Source of the DNA: Rhypophila decipiens | Taxonomy: Eukaryota > Ascomycota > Sordariomycetes > Sordariales > Naviculisporaceae | NCBI GenBank assembly: GCA_033297075.1 | Contig: MU858061.1 | Location: forward strand, 124,001-188,000 | Reading direction: 5' to 3' | Length of the DNA stretch: 64,000 bases | Shown: positions 1-13,277 of the stretch, in pieces | How the letters are laid out: every line of letters starts with the position of its first letter | How positions within the stretch are numbered: position 1 is the stretch's first letter | Translations under genes and position numbers: made by a program | Notes under the pieces: generated by a model | What the model saw: only the letters and a program-made list of their open reading frames with translations | The model's database searches: none | Told to the model about the DNA's origin: nothing

Positions 1-355
1 TCATCAAACTAAATCTGGCTATTCCCCGTTATCTTGTGTGATCTCTTATCTGCCTCCCTATCAAAATACAGCTAATTCTCTAGCAACTTGGTGAAATCGC
101 GGCATGCCATCATAGAACAAATCTTACTTCTACCTCGTGATTCCTATTATACACGAACATCCCTTACTAGCTACCTAGCTGCTGCTTACTTGTCGATAGT
201 TACCCACCTACGTACGCCCTCTCCTTTCGTGACTTGACATATATGCCAAAACAAAACATCAAAGTAAAACAGCAGAATCTCGGCATATATTATATGTAAC
301 GTTACTTGGCAACAAACTATATATAAAAAAAACACTCTCTCCCTCTTGGTCCGTC
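1..355. other. 3' flank of the GH55 gene, no gene seen
   Basis: This AT-rich stretch lies beyond the stop codon of the minus-strand glucanase and probably holds its 3' UTR. Only short open frames with no coding character are present on either strand. Confidence 0.6.
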
Positions 356-2934
356 CTACCCACTCCGATAAACAGCAACACAACTAGGAAAAACATTCAC
401 ATTATCCGCATACCACACAACCTGCCTTCCATCCCTTGTAATCATCTGCCTCGCCCCGATCGTGTTCAGATTATAGATATTCACCTGACTCCCCTGCGCA
501 ATCCCCTCCAGCGACGTCATCCTAGCCTGACAAGTCTGCCCAGCCGCAAAAGTCGAGCAGTCCGTGCTGTAGTTCGTAAAGAAGCTGTACAAGCCCGCGC
601 CGTACACGAGAATATTCTTAGAGTTGTTGATCACGCGCAGGCCCCAGGCTGCTGCGCAGTTGCGTTCCTGCACACCGGCGCACGAGGCGGAAAAATCCGG
701 ATCTTGGAGGGAGGATTGGGGCGGGAATGGGACCAGGGCGTTGGGCTGCGGTGCGAAGTAGGGCGTTTCGGTCTGGATCTGCCCCATGAATATGTTTTGC
801 GTGGCTGAGAGCTGGTACTGGTAGAGGACGTGGTGTTCGCTGCCGGTGCCGTAGAGCCAGAATGTTCCGGCCGTGGATTCGATGACTGAGCTTTTGTTAG
901 CATTGTTCTTTTTGGGTGGGAGGTAGGTTTGGATGTGATGGACACTTACATAACCCTCTCCCGCTGTAAATGGTTATTTGGGTATTTGCTGCATCGTCAA
1001 TGTCATGGTCGGCCGTCCTGTTATTATCGTCGTCAGTAAACAATCCGGCGCCCCAAAGCACAGAAAGGGCTAAACTTACCACAACCAAACATTCTCCATA
1101 TAAAGCCCCCCAGCGCCCTTGGTAACATGCATAGCCATAAAAGCAACAATACACTCCTTTCTCACAGTAGCATCGCCCGGCGACTTCAAGCACTGAGCAA
1201 CCTGCTGCTGACTCCCCGTGAACCCGCCAATCCGCGCATGAACATCCCACATGCCACTGGGAGTCTGGCCATTGGGCGTCATCAAGTTCCACTCGAACAG
1301 CACCGCCCCGGCCTGGGCGTTCTGCGTGCTCACGATAAAATCCACGAGCTCAACCTGCCCTACCTGTCCGCTGCTTTGTCCAATTTGCAACACGGGTTTC
1401 GGGGAATTCATGTCGTTGAAGAAACCGCCTGAGCTCAAGATTGTAGGGTAGGACTCGCCCACTATCTTCGCTCCGGGGGGGATCCGCAGTGTCGATGTGA
1501 TTCTGTACATGCCGTGGTCGAGAAAGACAATCTTGTTCTGCTTGGTCGCCGAGTCGATGACTGATTGCAGGACTGCCGTGTCATCGGTTGCCGCGTCACC
1601 TCTGGCACCCGCGGCCCGGACAGATACGAAATCCCCCACCGGCCGCTGTTCATACTGCGGCTTGGAGCGTGTGTAATAACGCCCGTTGCTCAGGAGTACC
1701 CCCGGCCTGTTGTTCGGTGCGATGAGTTTAGCAGTCTCCCCCGGGTTCCCGCCCCCAGAGCCAGAATACACATGTCCATTCGCCCACGCAGCAATAGTCA
1801 TCGACGTCGAACTCCCCGCCAACATGGTCACCGAGTTGGGCCCTTGAATCGCAATCGGCACGTTGTTCAGCTGGATGTTCTCCAACACCATGGAGCCAGC
1901 TGTGTCCGGGGTTGTGTTTTGTCCCCACGCCGTCAAGATGCCAATTCCCACGTTGGTCAGAGTGCTATCAATAAGCGTGATAGACCCCGTCTCAACTTTA
2001 CCGGCAGAGCCCCCCGCAGAGAGGTCGATCCCCACGCCGCAGTTGTTGATGCTCAGCCCGACATATGTCCAGCCCCAGTCCCAGAGCTGGATGATTGCCG
2101 TCTTGCAATTGTTGAATTTTAGGTTCTTCATGGTATATTGCTGATTCCCCATCGAAGCACCTGCAGCGCCACCGTTAAAGGTCAGATCGGTCAATAAACC
2201 GCCACTGCCCTCTTCAATGAATAGCCCCACGTGCACGACATTCGAAGCGGTGGGCATGTTGAAGACGATGTTCTGTAGACTCGTGGCTTGAGACGTGGGC
2301 CAGTGCATGCCTGTTGCGGGCGTGCCGGGTGGGATAGCAGTCGTGTCGATGATGAAGTTTCTGACTTGGCGGAAAAAGACATTGACGGCTTTCCAGTTTA
2401 GAGTGGAGGTGTAGTAGGGGTTTCCGTCTATCAGGCCAAAGCCCGCAAAGTCGGAGGTGGCTTTGAGGGTTGGCGGACTGGAGGCGTCGCCGTGGAGCAT
2501 GGTCATGTAGGCTGGCTGAATGGAGCGCGAGATGAGGTAGGTTCCTGAGGGAAAGTAGACTAGGGCCGGTGTCATGGTTGTTGATGCCTGGTGAAGTGGT
2601 TAGAGGACTGACTGTTTGGATAGGAAAGGGGCTGGACATACACATCCCCTGTTGCATGGGTTCCCAGCGTTGATGGCCCGGTTGATGGCATCCGTGTCGT
2701 CGGTGACACCGTCACCCTTTGCCCCGTAATCCTTGACATTTCGAAATACTTGGTACCCAGCAGGTGTGAATGGCGCCGTTCCACGATCTAGATGTCATGT
2801 CAGTCAGTTGGGTTCTCATATGGCAACCACACCATGCAAGGAAAAGGCTTACGAGCAATATCCTGAAGCCAATATGCATCGACCACAGTCGAAGCCAGCG
2901 ACACGGCCGCCAACAACAAGGAGGCGAGCCGCAT
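356..2934 (-). CDS. Secreted GH55 exo-beta-1,3-glucanase
   Basis: Five exons read on the minus strand: 2934-2853, 2787-2642, 2587-1080, 1017-950 and 885-356. All four introns have GT-AG ends and the phases join to give 777 residues. The chosen ATG opens a signal peptide (MRLASLLLAAVSLAS...) ending near VDA, and the mature protein begins with the GH55-like YWLQDIAHRG. The family has two pectate-lyase-like right-handed beta-helix domains. The first starts near residue 45 (VFRNVKDYGAKGDGVTDDT) and the second near residue 395 (FVSVRAAGARGDAATDDT). Other family-like segments are ALVYFPSGTYLIS, MENVWLWTADHD and GTFWLYGTGSEHHVLYQYQ. GH55 enzymes release glucose from the non-reducing end of beta-1,3-glucan by inversion and are extracellular. 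A likely role is wall turnover or feeding on fungal or plant glucan. I did not assign the catalytic acid. The length is normal for the family and I see no break. Confidence 0.95.
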
Positions 2935-3164
2935 GTCGATGACGCCAAGATGCTTAGACCCTCTGGTCACTGCAGGCGACGTAATCAAGTATGTAAACAA
3001 ATATGATAAACAAACAAGGCGTCGATACGTTCAAGGTCAAGCTTGCTCAACCAGACTCTACCAAGAATTTAAGCTTGAAGATAAAAAGAAAAAGTCAAAT
3101 CGTCAACCATCTCTCACTCAAGGGCGGGAAGTGGCGAGCGAGTGAGCGGGACGGAGCGAAACAC

Positions 3165-3172
3165 TTTATATA
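3165..3172 (-). promoter_or_regulatory. Probable TATA box of the GH55 gene
   Basis: A TATATAAA element on the minus strand lies about 230 bases upstream of the glucanase ATG, inside a longer alternating TA tract. Position and orientation fit a core promoter. No transcript data support it. Confidence 0.45.
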
Positions 3173-4224
3173 TAAGGGATGGGATATCCGGCAAAAACGT
3201 ATCAAGGGGGAAGGGGGCAATGAGAGCATCATATATGTCTCAAAGCTCAAGAACTCGATTCAACATCCAAGGAAAAGAAAGGACAATAAGGAAATAAAGC
3301 AAATGAAACATTCCACGTGTATGTGCTTCTACCCTGTGTAAGGGAGGAGAGCATCATTCACAACATGAACATGCGCAGTATGCAACCCAACATCCCGGGC
3401 TAGATGGAGGCAAGGAAACGTCAACATCTGATCACGGCAACATGATGCCATGACCACGCACACCCATTCACTTAGTCAAAAGGGAGGGTGTCGGTATGAA
3501 TGATGATGTCTTGTCAGAAAAGCAGGCATGATAATTTCATCAAAATTGACCACTGGGTCACAACCAAAGACTCAACCTCAATCAGTAGAGGGAGAGAACA
3601 TGTAGGTTAGAATGGAAACAATGCCACACCACGGTGTAACTTCTCAACCAGGTAAAGCTTGCTGCATACACTGTACGCATACATGTACCTTGTTAGTCCA
3701 TGTAACAAGACTATCCCAAAGCGAATCAAGATGAACCTCATGAACCGGCATTGACGATCCTGAAAGCTTGTCAGTCAGTTCGTCCATGAGTACATCAGTT
3801 CACCTACCTACTTGGCATTTACAAGCCAGTTTTATATACTACTTACTACAATGAGCAAACAAAGGCCCGATTAATAGAGCCAAACATCACATAGAGTAGA
3901 CTTACATCACATACGACCTTGCTCGATGGAAGCAAGGTACGGACGTATCGCATCTTCAGCAAGTCAAGAGAAATATGTCCAGCGAGATGAATGCAACCCA
4001 GAGTCCTGGTCAGGATAGACGACTTTCAGGGGCAAACTGCAAGGGGAGACGGCCAACGAAACCTCAAAAGGAAATAGCCGGCAAGCGGTATTGTTTCCAT
4101 TGATGTGATGCGTGCGGGAGAGCATCTTTAACCAGGCCGGATATACTTAAGTAAATGTTTGTTTCGTTTCGTTTCTGCTGGAAATTCAGCCAATATTTCT
4201 TTGATAAGAGAAGGAAGGCGGAAT

Positions 4225-4238
4225 ACTCCGTACGGAGT
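4225..4238. repeat. Perfect 14-base palindrome ACTCCGTACGGAGT
   Basis: The sequence equals its own reverse complement with no spacer. Partial copies (TACTCCGTA plus similar flanks) occur at about 39924-39935 and 40974-40987, all in gene-free DNA. It could be a regulatory-protein site or a remnant of a dispersed palindromic element. Confidence 0.7.
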
Positions 4239-7200
4239 CATTATCGTTCAACTCGCTAACAGATCCGTGACGGGGCAATCGACTCCTGAAGCTGAAGCCC
4301 TGATGTCGTCAATGATTAACATCAGGTTGCGAAATGCTTCGAGCTCGGGCTGTACATGGTAAGGAGTCGACATGGGAACAATGGCATGCGATTGGCTCCT
4401 TCTCACCTAATTGTCACCGGTAGGTGAAGACAAGCCTTGTGTCTGAATCGAGGAATAGTCTTGTATGATCAAGATAGTAGTAGTCGGGGTCTGCGTGAAC
4501 GGGGAACCTGCACAGCGGTCCAAATCCGGACCCCTGATTGGTCGGTCTCGGCTTTTTTGCTCTGAAAACGACTGCAAGAAATAAGGCCGGATACAACGCA
4601 GGGTTGCTGCCCTGTGACCGACCCACGATCGAAAGCAGTGATCACGAGCTCTCTTCTCGCTGTTCCGTGCTCAGAGACTTTGTTCGGCTCAAAATGGTTC
4701 GTTACCTTTATGACCCAGTGTCTGGCATGGCTGCAACATCGACTCTGAAAGATGTTGCAACAAAGTAGCAATGCTTATGTAAACCGGGGTTACACCGTCA
4801 GTCAGATTATGAGTATAACTGATCATCGTAGTATCTGCTGATGCCGGAGCCCCTGTGAGCTCATCGGCTCCGAGCAGCTGGGGAGTGCCACCTCCCACTA
4901 CCGTAGTCCCCGCAAGTTCGACCGAACTGCGTCGGATTGGCATCTGACTACATTGCGGAGAAGACCAAAGTAACCTTGATCTCCTTCCTCAGGATGACTG
5001 CCTGGTTGGCGAGTCATCCGCACCTAGACAGTCTCGTGGCAGTCGGGGCTTTTCGGTCGGATTTCCATGCTCTAGCGAGTAGTTCCGTTTCTAGGTCAAG
5101 CCATCGGAGAGCATCTCAATGCCGACAAGTCAAACCTGGTGTCAAAGGAGGCTGAAGTAGCTTCAACTTCATCACGAGCAAGAGCAGGCGGCTATCAAAT
5201 ATGCTGCCATATGCCGCTGATGGCAAATGAGGCCATGGCCGCTGGCTCTGACGTTGCCACCATCTCGTGATTCTCATCACCTTATTTCAGCCCGAATGGT
5301 GTCTGCCAGCGTCATTTGGAGTGCCATGTCCACTCACATGCCAAGCCAAACAGGTGGGAAACTCATTGTCCTGACCGCAGGACCGCCGCCTCAACCTGGC
5401 CAGCCATTTATCCCGATGCTGATACGGGCCAGAACCATGGTGCTGACGCTCGAAACCGGTAGTTCCAGACAGAGGAGCTGCTGTGAGGTGGAGGAAGCCC
5501 AGGTTCGAACGTCGCGAGGGCATCGTGTCGGGCTGTGGTCCTGCTGTCACAAGAGAGGGGTCGTGCTGATAAAGACAGTTCCGGGGCGGCGGCGCCTTTA
5601 GACGGCATATTGGTAGCCCATCACGAGTCCTTCCCTGAACCATCAGGCGCCGACATATATAGGCTCAGGTCAGATCTCGCCCCTCAAGGACCCCATCCCA
5701 CTATGGGCCATGACGAAGTTTATCATCAACATGGCGACGAGGTCATCACCACTTCTCAGATCGAGAGTGCAGCACTGGCCCCGGCAGCCGGGAGCGTACC
5801 CCAGGTCTGTCGCATTTTGCCTATTTTGACCATGGGGGAGGCGATATTGGGCGGCAGCAGGCTCAATGATTGGCGACGAGATGGGGTGCAGCATGGTGCA
5901 GGCGGGATCTTGACAACCTGCCATCGGAGACAACCTTCTCCACGCTGGCCAACTTTGTCTATATTTCCCACCATGTCTTGGCGGGAGAAAAACGAGTTCA
6001 TGAGGAAGCGGTGTGATCCATACTCCATCTGTAGCCATGTACGCGAAGCGCGCCTGTCGGGTAGCTGCCAAGTCGTGATGCTCGAGATGCAGTGGGGATT
6101 GTTCGGCCCAAGATGGGTAAGGTAGATTGAGTAGTGTGACAGTCGCTGATCTTGAGTCGATCCATTATTCCATCGGGTGTTGATTTATTGGGGTCGTTGG
6201 CCGCGGTGGAAAAGAACTGGCTTGATTGATGTATTGCCGTAGCGCGCTCGACCAGAATTGCAATCGGCTATCCGTAGACTCGTTTTGAATTATCCCGATC
6301 CTCTCGCGCAAACCAAAAACAATTCAGGGATAACCCCAGGCGGCGGGTGAGAAGAGGTCATATCGATAGATCGAATGGGAGACGGTGACGGTGACGCTTG
6401 CTCCGTGAGTTCCAGAACTGGGGAAATGGAGGTCGTTTGATCATTTGGGGTGGAGTTTGCCAAGTTGGAGTGCCTTGACTCCCTACAAAAAAAAGATGCG
6501 GCGCCGAGCATCTCCCGTCACAGTGCGCACACGCCACACCTTCCCTGTTCAGGCTCTCCGTTCTCCGCATTGGCAGGTACGGAAAGCCTCAACAGGTGGG
6601 AAAAAAGGAGAAAACCCCTCCAATTTTGACCCCTCCCAAGACCGGGGGAGCTCTCCAACCACCACGCTCCCAACTGTTTTCCCCAGTTCTCCAACAGACG
6701 AAAAATTAAAAGTGACAGCCATCTCACTTCTCCACATTATGGCGCCGCCTCCACAACCACAATCACAAGCGTAACAAGTCGGGAGATTTCATGATGATTA
6801 CGTGAGGAGGCGCCCCCAAACCAATCATCCCTCGGTTCGTCCACCCCGCCGTGCAGCTGTGACTTTTTGACATGCGGCCGGGACGCTGGGAGACGAGCCG
6901 CCCCCGCTTTCTGGTGTAACATGATAATATACGGATCCGTGTGAGCTCAACTTGACCAAATGAGCTAATCCGGCTCTTTTCTCACCGTCACGAGTTTCAC
7001 GGCTCCGTGTATTGGCGAGCTAATGCGCATGTTTCGGGTGAGGACCGATCGCTCATGTCGTGAGCCTCTCGAGTCATTGACGAGAATAACGACTATTAGG
7101 CGCAGCAATATGGACATGACCTTGGTGAGCACCTAACCGATGGGTGGCTGCCTCTAGAAGCTATTACTTAATGCCTTGACACTGGGATATCGCCAGCGGC

Positions 7201-9550
7201 TAGGCCCCTTTTTCATGGCTCGCGTCGTAGCCTTCCCGGCCGTCCAGTGAATACAAAGGTCCCGGCCATGGGGGTCTGAGAGCCAATATCGAGCTCCACG
7301 AGATAGTTACAGCATTCTAAAGAACTTAGTATGCAATAGGTGCTTATCATAAATGTAAGCCTACTGGAGAAGGTCACCATGAGCATACTGCCCCGTATCT
7401 ACCGTACAGGTTAAAAATGGCGTATAACTGGACGACCAGTCGTGAATCGCGATGCTGTGGTTCAGTCCGTGTGACAGCGAACCACCATGTCGCCGGTGCT
7501 CAGTAGTTGGACAAGCAGCATGGAACTTGTTCGCGAACATGATTTAATTAAAAAAAGGATTATCAACTTTGAATTTGATAGAAACTGTAGGGGTACGGAA
7601 ATCGCAGACTCCTTTCTCGTCTCGTCTCATCAACATGGAGTTCCATGGTCGGCGACCCCAACCAAAAAAAAAGAATAAAGTTACTTTCCCGTCCCGTGAT
7701 TGAACCAGTGGTGGTCGTCCGTGATTGGCTCCCCCAACCCCCACAAACCATAAATCCCCCAGGAAGGTGGAGGAGATGAGTGCCTGCCTCCGAGTCTCCG
7801 ACGCCCACCGTCCGGGGTAAAGGAAACCGGCCCCTCCTTTCACTGAGCTTCTCCAATTTTCAAAAAGTCATTGGGGAACTACAATTTCCTTTCAAATGAA
7901 TAATGAATAAAGAAGGAAGGAAATACTGAAAATGTAGCTAGCAAAACCACTGACTGGCATGAAAACACTGTATTCGGGTCATTCGGATCGTAAAGTCGGG
8001 AGGCAGGTGCCAGCAACCAGACTCGGGGAATGCAGGTGCAGCTCGCTGGCAGCTTCCCCAGAAATTCCATGCCCCATCTCTCAGTTTCGGCGACCCTGTT
8101 AGTGCGTGGGTAACTGGGGGTTAGTTGCATTTTCTCCAGACCATTCAGTGACAAACGAGCGACTTACAAGCACCCAATTGAATGCCAAGCACACCGAGTT
8201 TGCCATGGTCCAATGCCCTTGTCACCTTCGTTGGTTCCGTCATTGTGATCTCTCATCTCATCCCATCCGCCGTAAAGTCGCAATGGCTCACGGCTCACAC
8301 ATTCGTCGCTTTCTCCTCTTCTCCTCTATTTTTCCCTCTCCGATTTTTGGGTTTTGACAGAACCAATTCGCCTGCGCGGACATCCACACCCATCCAATTA
8401 TACATTATCACATGTACCACGCCTCGATATTCTTCCATCTCACCCCCTATTTGCAAACAAGTCGCCAAATTGCGACCTCCTCCGCACGTTCATAGCGACC
8501 AAGATTTAGCCTTGGACGTAGGTATCTTGGGCCCATCTCCGCACGGCACCCAAGTGTCATCCCCAACTTTTGAACAGGAGGTGTCTTGTACCGCAGAGGT
8601 ACCATTTTCGCGAAGCTTTTTACCTTGCACAAGTGCAAGATACTGTCGACGATTCAAGCTGGTCCTAGCCAGTGCTGTTTTCTCCTGTCCTTGGCTGCTC
8701 TGGCTCAAGTCTGGGGAAGTCAGAACAGCAAGCTCAGACGGGCACAGACTCGTCGACGACTGTTGCATCACGTATTGCATCGCGTCTGCATAGCTGCTGC
8801 TTCTCCGTCCTCTTTGACCTCCGAGTTGACAATTGAGACGGCATCAGAGTGACAAACGGTTCGGTTGTCTGTTCTCAGCCATCGTTGTCGTGGCAGAAAA
8901 GGAGTCAACTCGATCCGCACCAGGTACCGAATACAAGGAACAGCAAAAATCACTCGCCATCCATCTGATATGACCTCGCCCAAAACTTGGTAATTCCACC
9001 AACAGAGACTTGGACAGAATCCTACAAGTCCCGGCTACCGAACAGGGACCAAGTCACCTTTCCCCTCCTTTTGTTCTCCAGTAACCGCTGCCTCTTCCTC
9101 GCTTGTGCCTGGATCGCCCACCCTCCTTGTCACTCACCCACAAGCAAGGTATTCTCCGCAACCACTTCTCCGCCTCCCGGTTTCTAACCCCCCATTCGAC
9201 TTTGGGTTTATTTATTTTGTTTTATTCCAGAATTGTCTGCTAGTCTTTTTTCCTCGCTGGACCTCCACGCTCAATTTACCCAACTTACGGGATACTTACG
9301 TTGGAGAATTCCAAAGGAGACGCCAAGCATACGCACAGCACACGACCAGCTCCTCGTCCGTCCGAAAGGTCGACGTGACGTGACTGACTGACGTCCTCTC
9401 GGCCCTCTGGGTCCCATAGCAAACTCCAAGGACCCCGCAGAAACACTACAAACCTCCTGCTGTGTTTGTGTCATCATCTGTCATACGGTCTTGTTAGTCG
9501 CTCCCTCTAGACTGGCCAGGCTTCCCCACCCCCACAACATACATCTCTTG

Positions 9551-9570
9551 CTGTCCTGTCCTGTCCTGTC
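9551..9570. repeat. (CTGTC)4 microsatellite
   Basis: Four tandem copies of CTGTC are followed by one imperfect copy. They lie about 500 bases upstream of the C2H2 regulator start, in its pyrimidine-rich leader or promoter. Confidence 0.85.
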
Positions 9571-10066
9571 CCGTCTTGGAAGTGGTGGTGGCTTGTTCAT
9601 TGCCGCTCAACCACTAGTCCTGCTACCACTAGGGCCCTCGTCTCTGGTGCCGATATTGATACGTCTGAAGCCAGTGAGGACCAAGGGACGGCTCAGGGAT
9701 TCTCTCTTGTTCCGGCGGTGAAGAGGGGTCTGATAGAAGAACCCGTTGCGCTACCAGGAGCTAGACACACTGAGGAAGGACAGACAAGGCAGAGGGAGGG
9801 GTCGGTGATCACACGAGACTGGCGGCTTTGACCTCCAGGGCTGAATATAACAAAAGACGAGGATGATTTGTGCTCCCAAATACATCAAACCGTACTCTTT
9901 TGACACCCCAAACACCGCCTGACCTTCTTCTCTTTCTCCTCCTTCCCCTTTCCCCATCCCCCACTCCGCTCCCTGCGCGACTTTCTCTGGAGCAGAGTAC
10001 ATTAGCCATTTCCCATACGGGCCATACCCAATACCCCAATCCCGCCAGGCTAGCCTCCAAAGCGCC

Positions 10067-13000
10067 ATGGTCCCCCTTCAGTCAATCGAGGCGCCGGCCC
10101 CGTCTGCCACTGCCGGCGAGAACGGAGAGACCCGGCACCAGAAGCCCAAGACTCTACCGTGCAAGTACTGCAGCAAACGCTTCAGGTCAGTAGAAACAAG
10201 ACGCCCCGACCGCCTTCTCACCGCATATTGGCTTACCTTTATATTTCATATTAGGCGCGTGGAGCACGTCCAGAGGCACGAGAGAACTCACACCAAGGAA
10301 AAGCCCTTTTCTTGTAACTGGGACAGATGTGGGAAAACATTTGGACGTCGGTAAGTTGCTTGGTCTCATGTCCCTTTCTTCTCCAAAGTGGGCTTTTGGG
10401 CCCCCCGTTTGCTTGCACCATCTGTTTGTTGGGGGTTGCCCGGTCCTGTCATGCTTTCAACCACTTATCACCTGCCCGTGCCTCTCCCCTCTTCTGCTGT
10501 CACCTATCATCTCCCCTCCCTGCCTCTTGAGTCAGCCAGTCGCCCTGGAGAGTCCCTCTCTCGACCAGCCAGCCCTCCATACACAGCCCTAAACCGGGTC
10601 GCATCCTCCGTCGTCCCACTCCTGCCAACCCGTCCCCACATCGCTTCAGGAAGAAATGCTTACATGGACATCAGGGACCTTCTTGTCCGTCATGAGAAGC
10701 TTGTTCATCTCAATGAGGGCAGCAACAAGGATGGACCGCGACCTCGCAAACCGTCGTCGGGCAATGCTGCCGCGGGTCCCTCGGACCTCGGTCGTGTCGA
10801 CACGGAGATGCTCGGGATGCAGCAACGGCCGCCGCCACCAGCTCTCCATCCGCAGTTCCAGCGAGAACAGATGCAAGCTGCTGTAGCCTCGACTCTTGCG
10901 CCCAACCAGCGACTGGAAGCCAGGGCACCAGCCTGCAACCTGGATCTTCTCTCCGATGCCGCGACACATCTTGCTTCGGCCGATGAGGTCACCAACATGC
11001 AGCCGAACATGATGCAAGGCTTGGAGCCAGCGCCCCCTGATCTAACGCCAGTCAAGACCTATCACCACGAGAGCATGGCTTATGAGAATCGGGGCCGTGA
11101 GCAAGATCCCGGGGTCATGGGAGCAGGCTATCCGACGCAACCGCCGCCTCCCGTCTTTGACGATTATAACCTGTTTCTCGACGATTACGGAACGTCGTCT
11201 CATTTTCTGCCCCCGGCGCTCGAGGCAGAACAGGCATTCGGGATGTGGCCTCGGGGAGGCGATTTGGGTGGACGAGGTCCGTCAAAGCCGTCATCAGCAT
11301 TCCCGTCGAGGTTTCCTTCGCTGCAGCCCGACCGAGGCGATGCCGAAGGCAGTATGCAGGTGGACGGAATGAGGGCACCGAACTGGAGGATATCTGCCTC
11401 GGACCATGGCATCATGAAGAACCGGCTCGACGAATTCTCGTCGGTCCTCCCCAACGACTTTGTGTTTCCTTCGCGACATACCTTGACTAGGTTTCTGGAA
11501 GGATATATCAACGGCTTTCACGAACACCTGCCGTTCCTTCATCTTCCGACACTTACACCGTCCGAGATGTCGCCCGAGTTGCTTCTGGCCATTCTAGCCG
11601 TCGGCGCCCAGTACCGATTTGAGACTAACCGTGGACACGCACTGTGGTACGCGGCCAAGGCTGTGGCGGCCGAGCAGATTCGACGTCGACACAGTCACGA
11701 AGTCCACGGGCTCCTTCCCACGCCGGCCGCTTACAGCCCCCATTCCACGAGACCGTCTCCGAGCTCCGGATTCCGGCATTCCTTTCCGTCGGTCCACCAA
11801 GACCGTCCAATGACGCAGGATACTCATCGAGAACCATATTCTCCCAACACACCACAGTCGCGTCTCGAGACCATCCAGGCACTTCTACTCCTTTTCGCTG
11901 TCGGGCTCTGGGGCGCCAAGGCCATCCTCCACGAAGCCTTGTCGTTGCAGAGTCTACTCGCCCTCTTGGTGCGCGAAGAAGGTCTTATGGCCGAGCCGAA
12001 TCAAGCTACGGACTGGGAGACCTGGATCCGTCTGGAAGCCAGCACGAGAACGAAGCTTATCACGTACTGCTTCTTTAACTTGAGCAGCATAGCTTACAAC
12101 ACACCTCCGCTGCTTCTGACATCAGAGATGCACTTGTACCTTCCGAACGCGTCTCGTCTATGGCGTGCCGAGAGCGCGTGGCAGTGGCAGGAACTTCGCC
12201 AGTCGTACCCGATCGACGAGATACCACTCCAAGTTGCCTTTTCCCGCTTACTGCGACCCTCCCAGGGACCGCCTCCGCCCATGACATCTTTGGGGAATTA
12301 CGTCCTGATTCATGCACTGGTTCAGCACATCTTTTTGCTCAAACAGACCTCGTTTGCGAGTCTATCGCCGTTTGAACCAGCCCACAGGGGCCTGAAGATG
12401 GAAGATGTCGAAGAAGTGACGCAGGCTTTGGGTCTCTGGAGGATTGGGTTCGAGCAGCACCGCCAACTTCGTGCGAATGAGCAAGGGACGCAGGGGAACA
12501 ACGGTGATGGAGTCGGGTCAGATCCGGTGGCCTTCAACTCGACTGCGTTGTTGAGATTGGCGTATATACGGCTGTATACGGATCTGAGTCCCAGCAGGAG
12601 CCTCGAGACGAGAGATCATGTCCTTATTGCTGGGTCGTTTAGTGACGCGTCGCTGTTGGTCAGGAGCCAAAGGCTTTGTCGGGCGGTTATGCATGCCATT
12701 CATCCGTTGGCTATGCTAGTCAAGCAGGGGGTTAATTATGTTGCCAGGACGAAGTCATTGGAGTGGAGTATGCAGCATTCCTGTGAGTTTTTTTTTCCGG
12801 TTGATTCTTCAAAAGGTTCTCGCTGGGATGCTAATAATAGTGTTGCACATAGTATGTAACCTGGAATGCGCGGTCCTCTTGTCCAAGTGGCTTTTGACTC
12901 TGGCGTCCGATCCACCGCCAAACCAGGAGGAAAAGGGGCTACTAGAGACGGTGCGGCGCATGCTGGACGAGACTGAATTCGCGGTGCCGATCGATCCTTC

Positions 13001-13277
13001 GCTTTCGGGAGGCGGTGGCGGCAATGGTTCCGGTAGTAGTAGTGGCAGCAGCCATCATCGTCAATCTTCATCGGCGGATATGTCGGTTGTCGATGGGCCC
13101 AAATTGAGACAGCTGGCATCGGCGGTTGTTAGGTTGTGGGCTGAGACGTTTAAGGGAACGCATATCTTTGAGATTGTGAGGATCATGGCTGCTGGGCTGG
13201 AGGGGTATGCGGATTTGATTGAGAAGCCGAGGGACCGGACGCCGTTGGGACGCATGTCGAACGCGGGATTGGGATGA
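10067..13277 (+). CDS. C2H2 zinc-finger transcription factor with fungal_trans domain
   Basis: Four exons: 10067-10185, 10255-10350, 10675-12782 and 12853-13277, giving 915 residues. Two N-terminal C2H2 fingers are complete. Finger 1 has C32, C35, H48 and H52. Finger 2 has C60, C65, H78 and H83. Introns 1 and 2 each fall inside a finger, so both fingers exist only after splicing. The region from about residue 340 to 650 (GYINGFHEHLPFLHLP, LLLAILAVGAQYRFE) resembles the fungal-specific transcription-factor domain PF04082. Between them is a Pro/Ser/Gln-rich linker. The C-terminal exon has a Gly/Ser run near residue 830. The protein is expected to be nuclear and DNA-binding; no target can be named. 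Intron 2 is long (324 bases) and pyrimidine-rich, with a second possible acceptor after CGCTTCAG. The ATG at 10067 is the first in frame and sits in a CGCCATGG context. Confidence 0.92.

Larger units (their letters stand above)
2935..10066. other. 7.1 kb intergenic region, no supported gene
   Basis: The left part is the promoter side of the glucanase. Between about 4.4 and 6.1 kb the DNA is more GC-rich and open in several overlapping frames on both strands (for example 5535-6125 plus and 5670-6071 minus). Their translations show no domain, splice structure or consistent composition. From about 7.7 kb to 10.06 kb the sequence becomes pyrimidine-rich with C- and T-runs, as expected for the promoter and a long 5' leader of the C2H2 regulator that starts at 10067. 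A (CTGTC)n repeat and a 14-base palindrome are listed separately. Confidence 0.6.

Noticed and set aside
3906..3920. ACATACGAC-like start of a 5S rRNA gene
   Set aside because: Only the first bases fit, and the following sequence has none of the 5S internal control region.
5535..6125. 196-codon plus-strand frame in a GC-richer patch
   Set aside because: Overlapping frames on both strands are open over the same bases, composition is not protein-like, and there is no domain or promoter.
8182..8793. 203-codon plus-strand frame
   Set aside because: It lies in pyrimidine-rich leader/promoter sequence of the C2H2 gene, and its Ser/Pro/Phe-rich translation reflects that composition.
10388..10674. 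Apparent N-terminal extension of the main C2H2 exon
   Set aside because: This stretch is intron 2. Splicing at 10351/10674 joins the two halves of zinc finger 2 exactly in phase.
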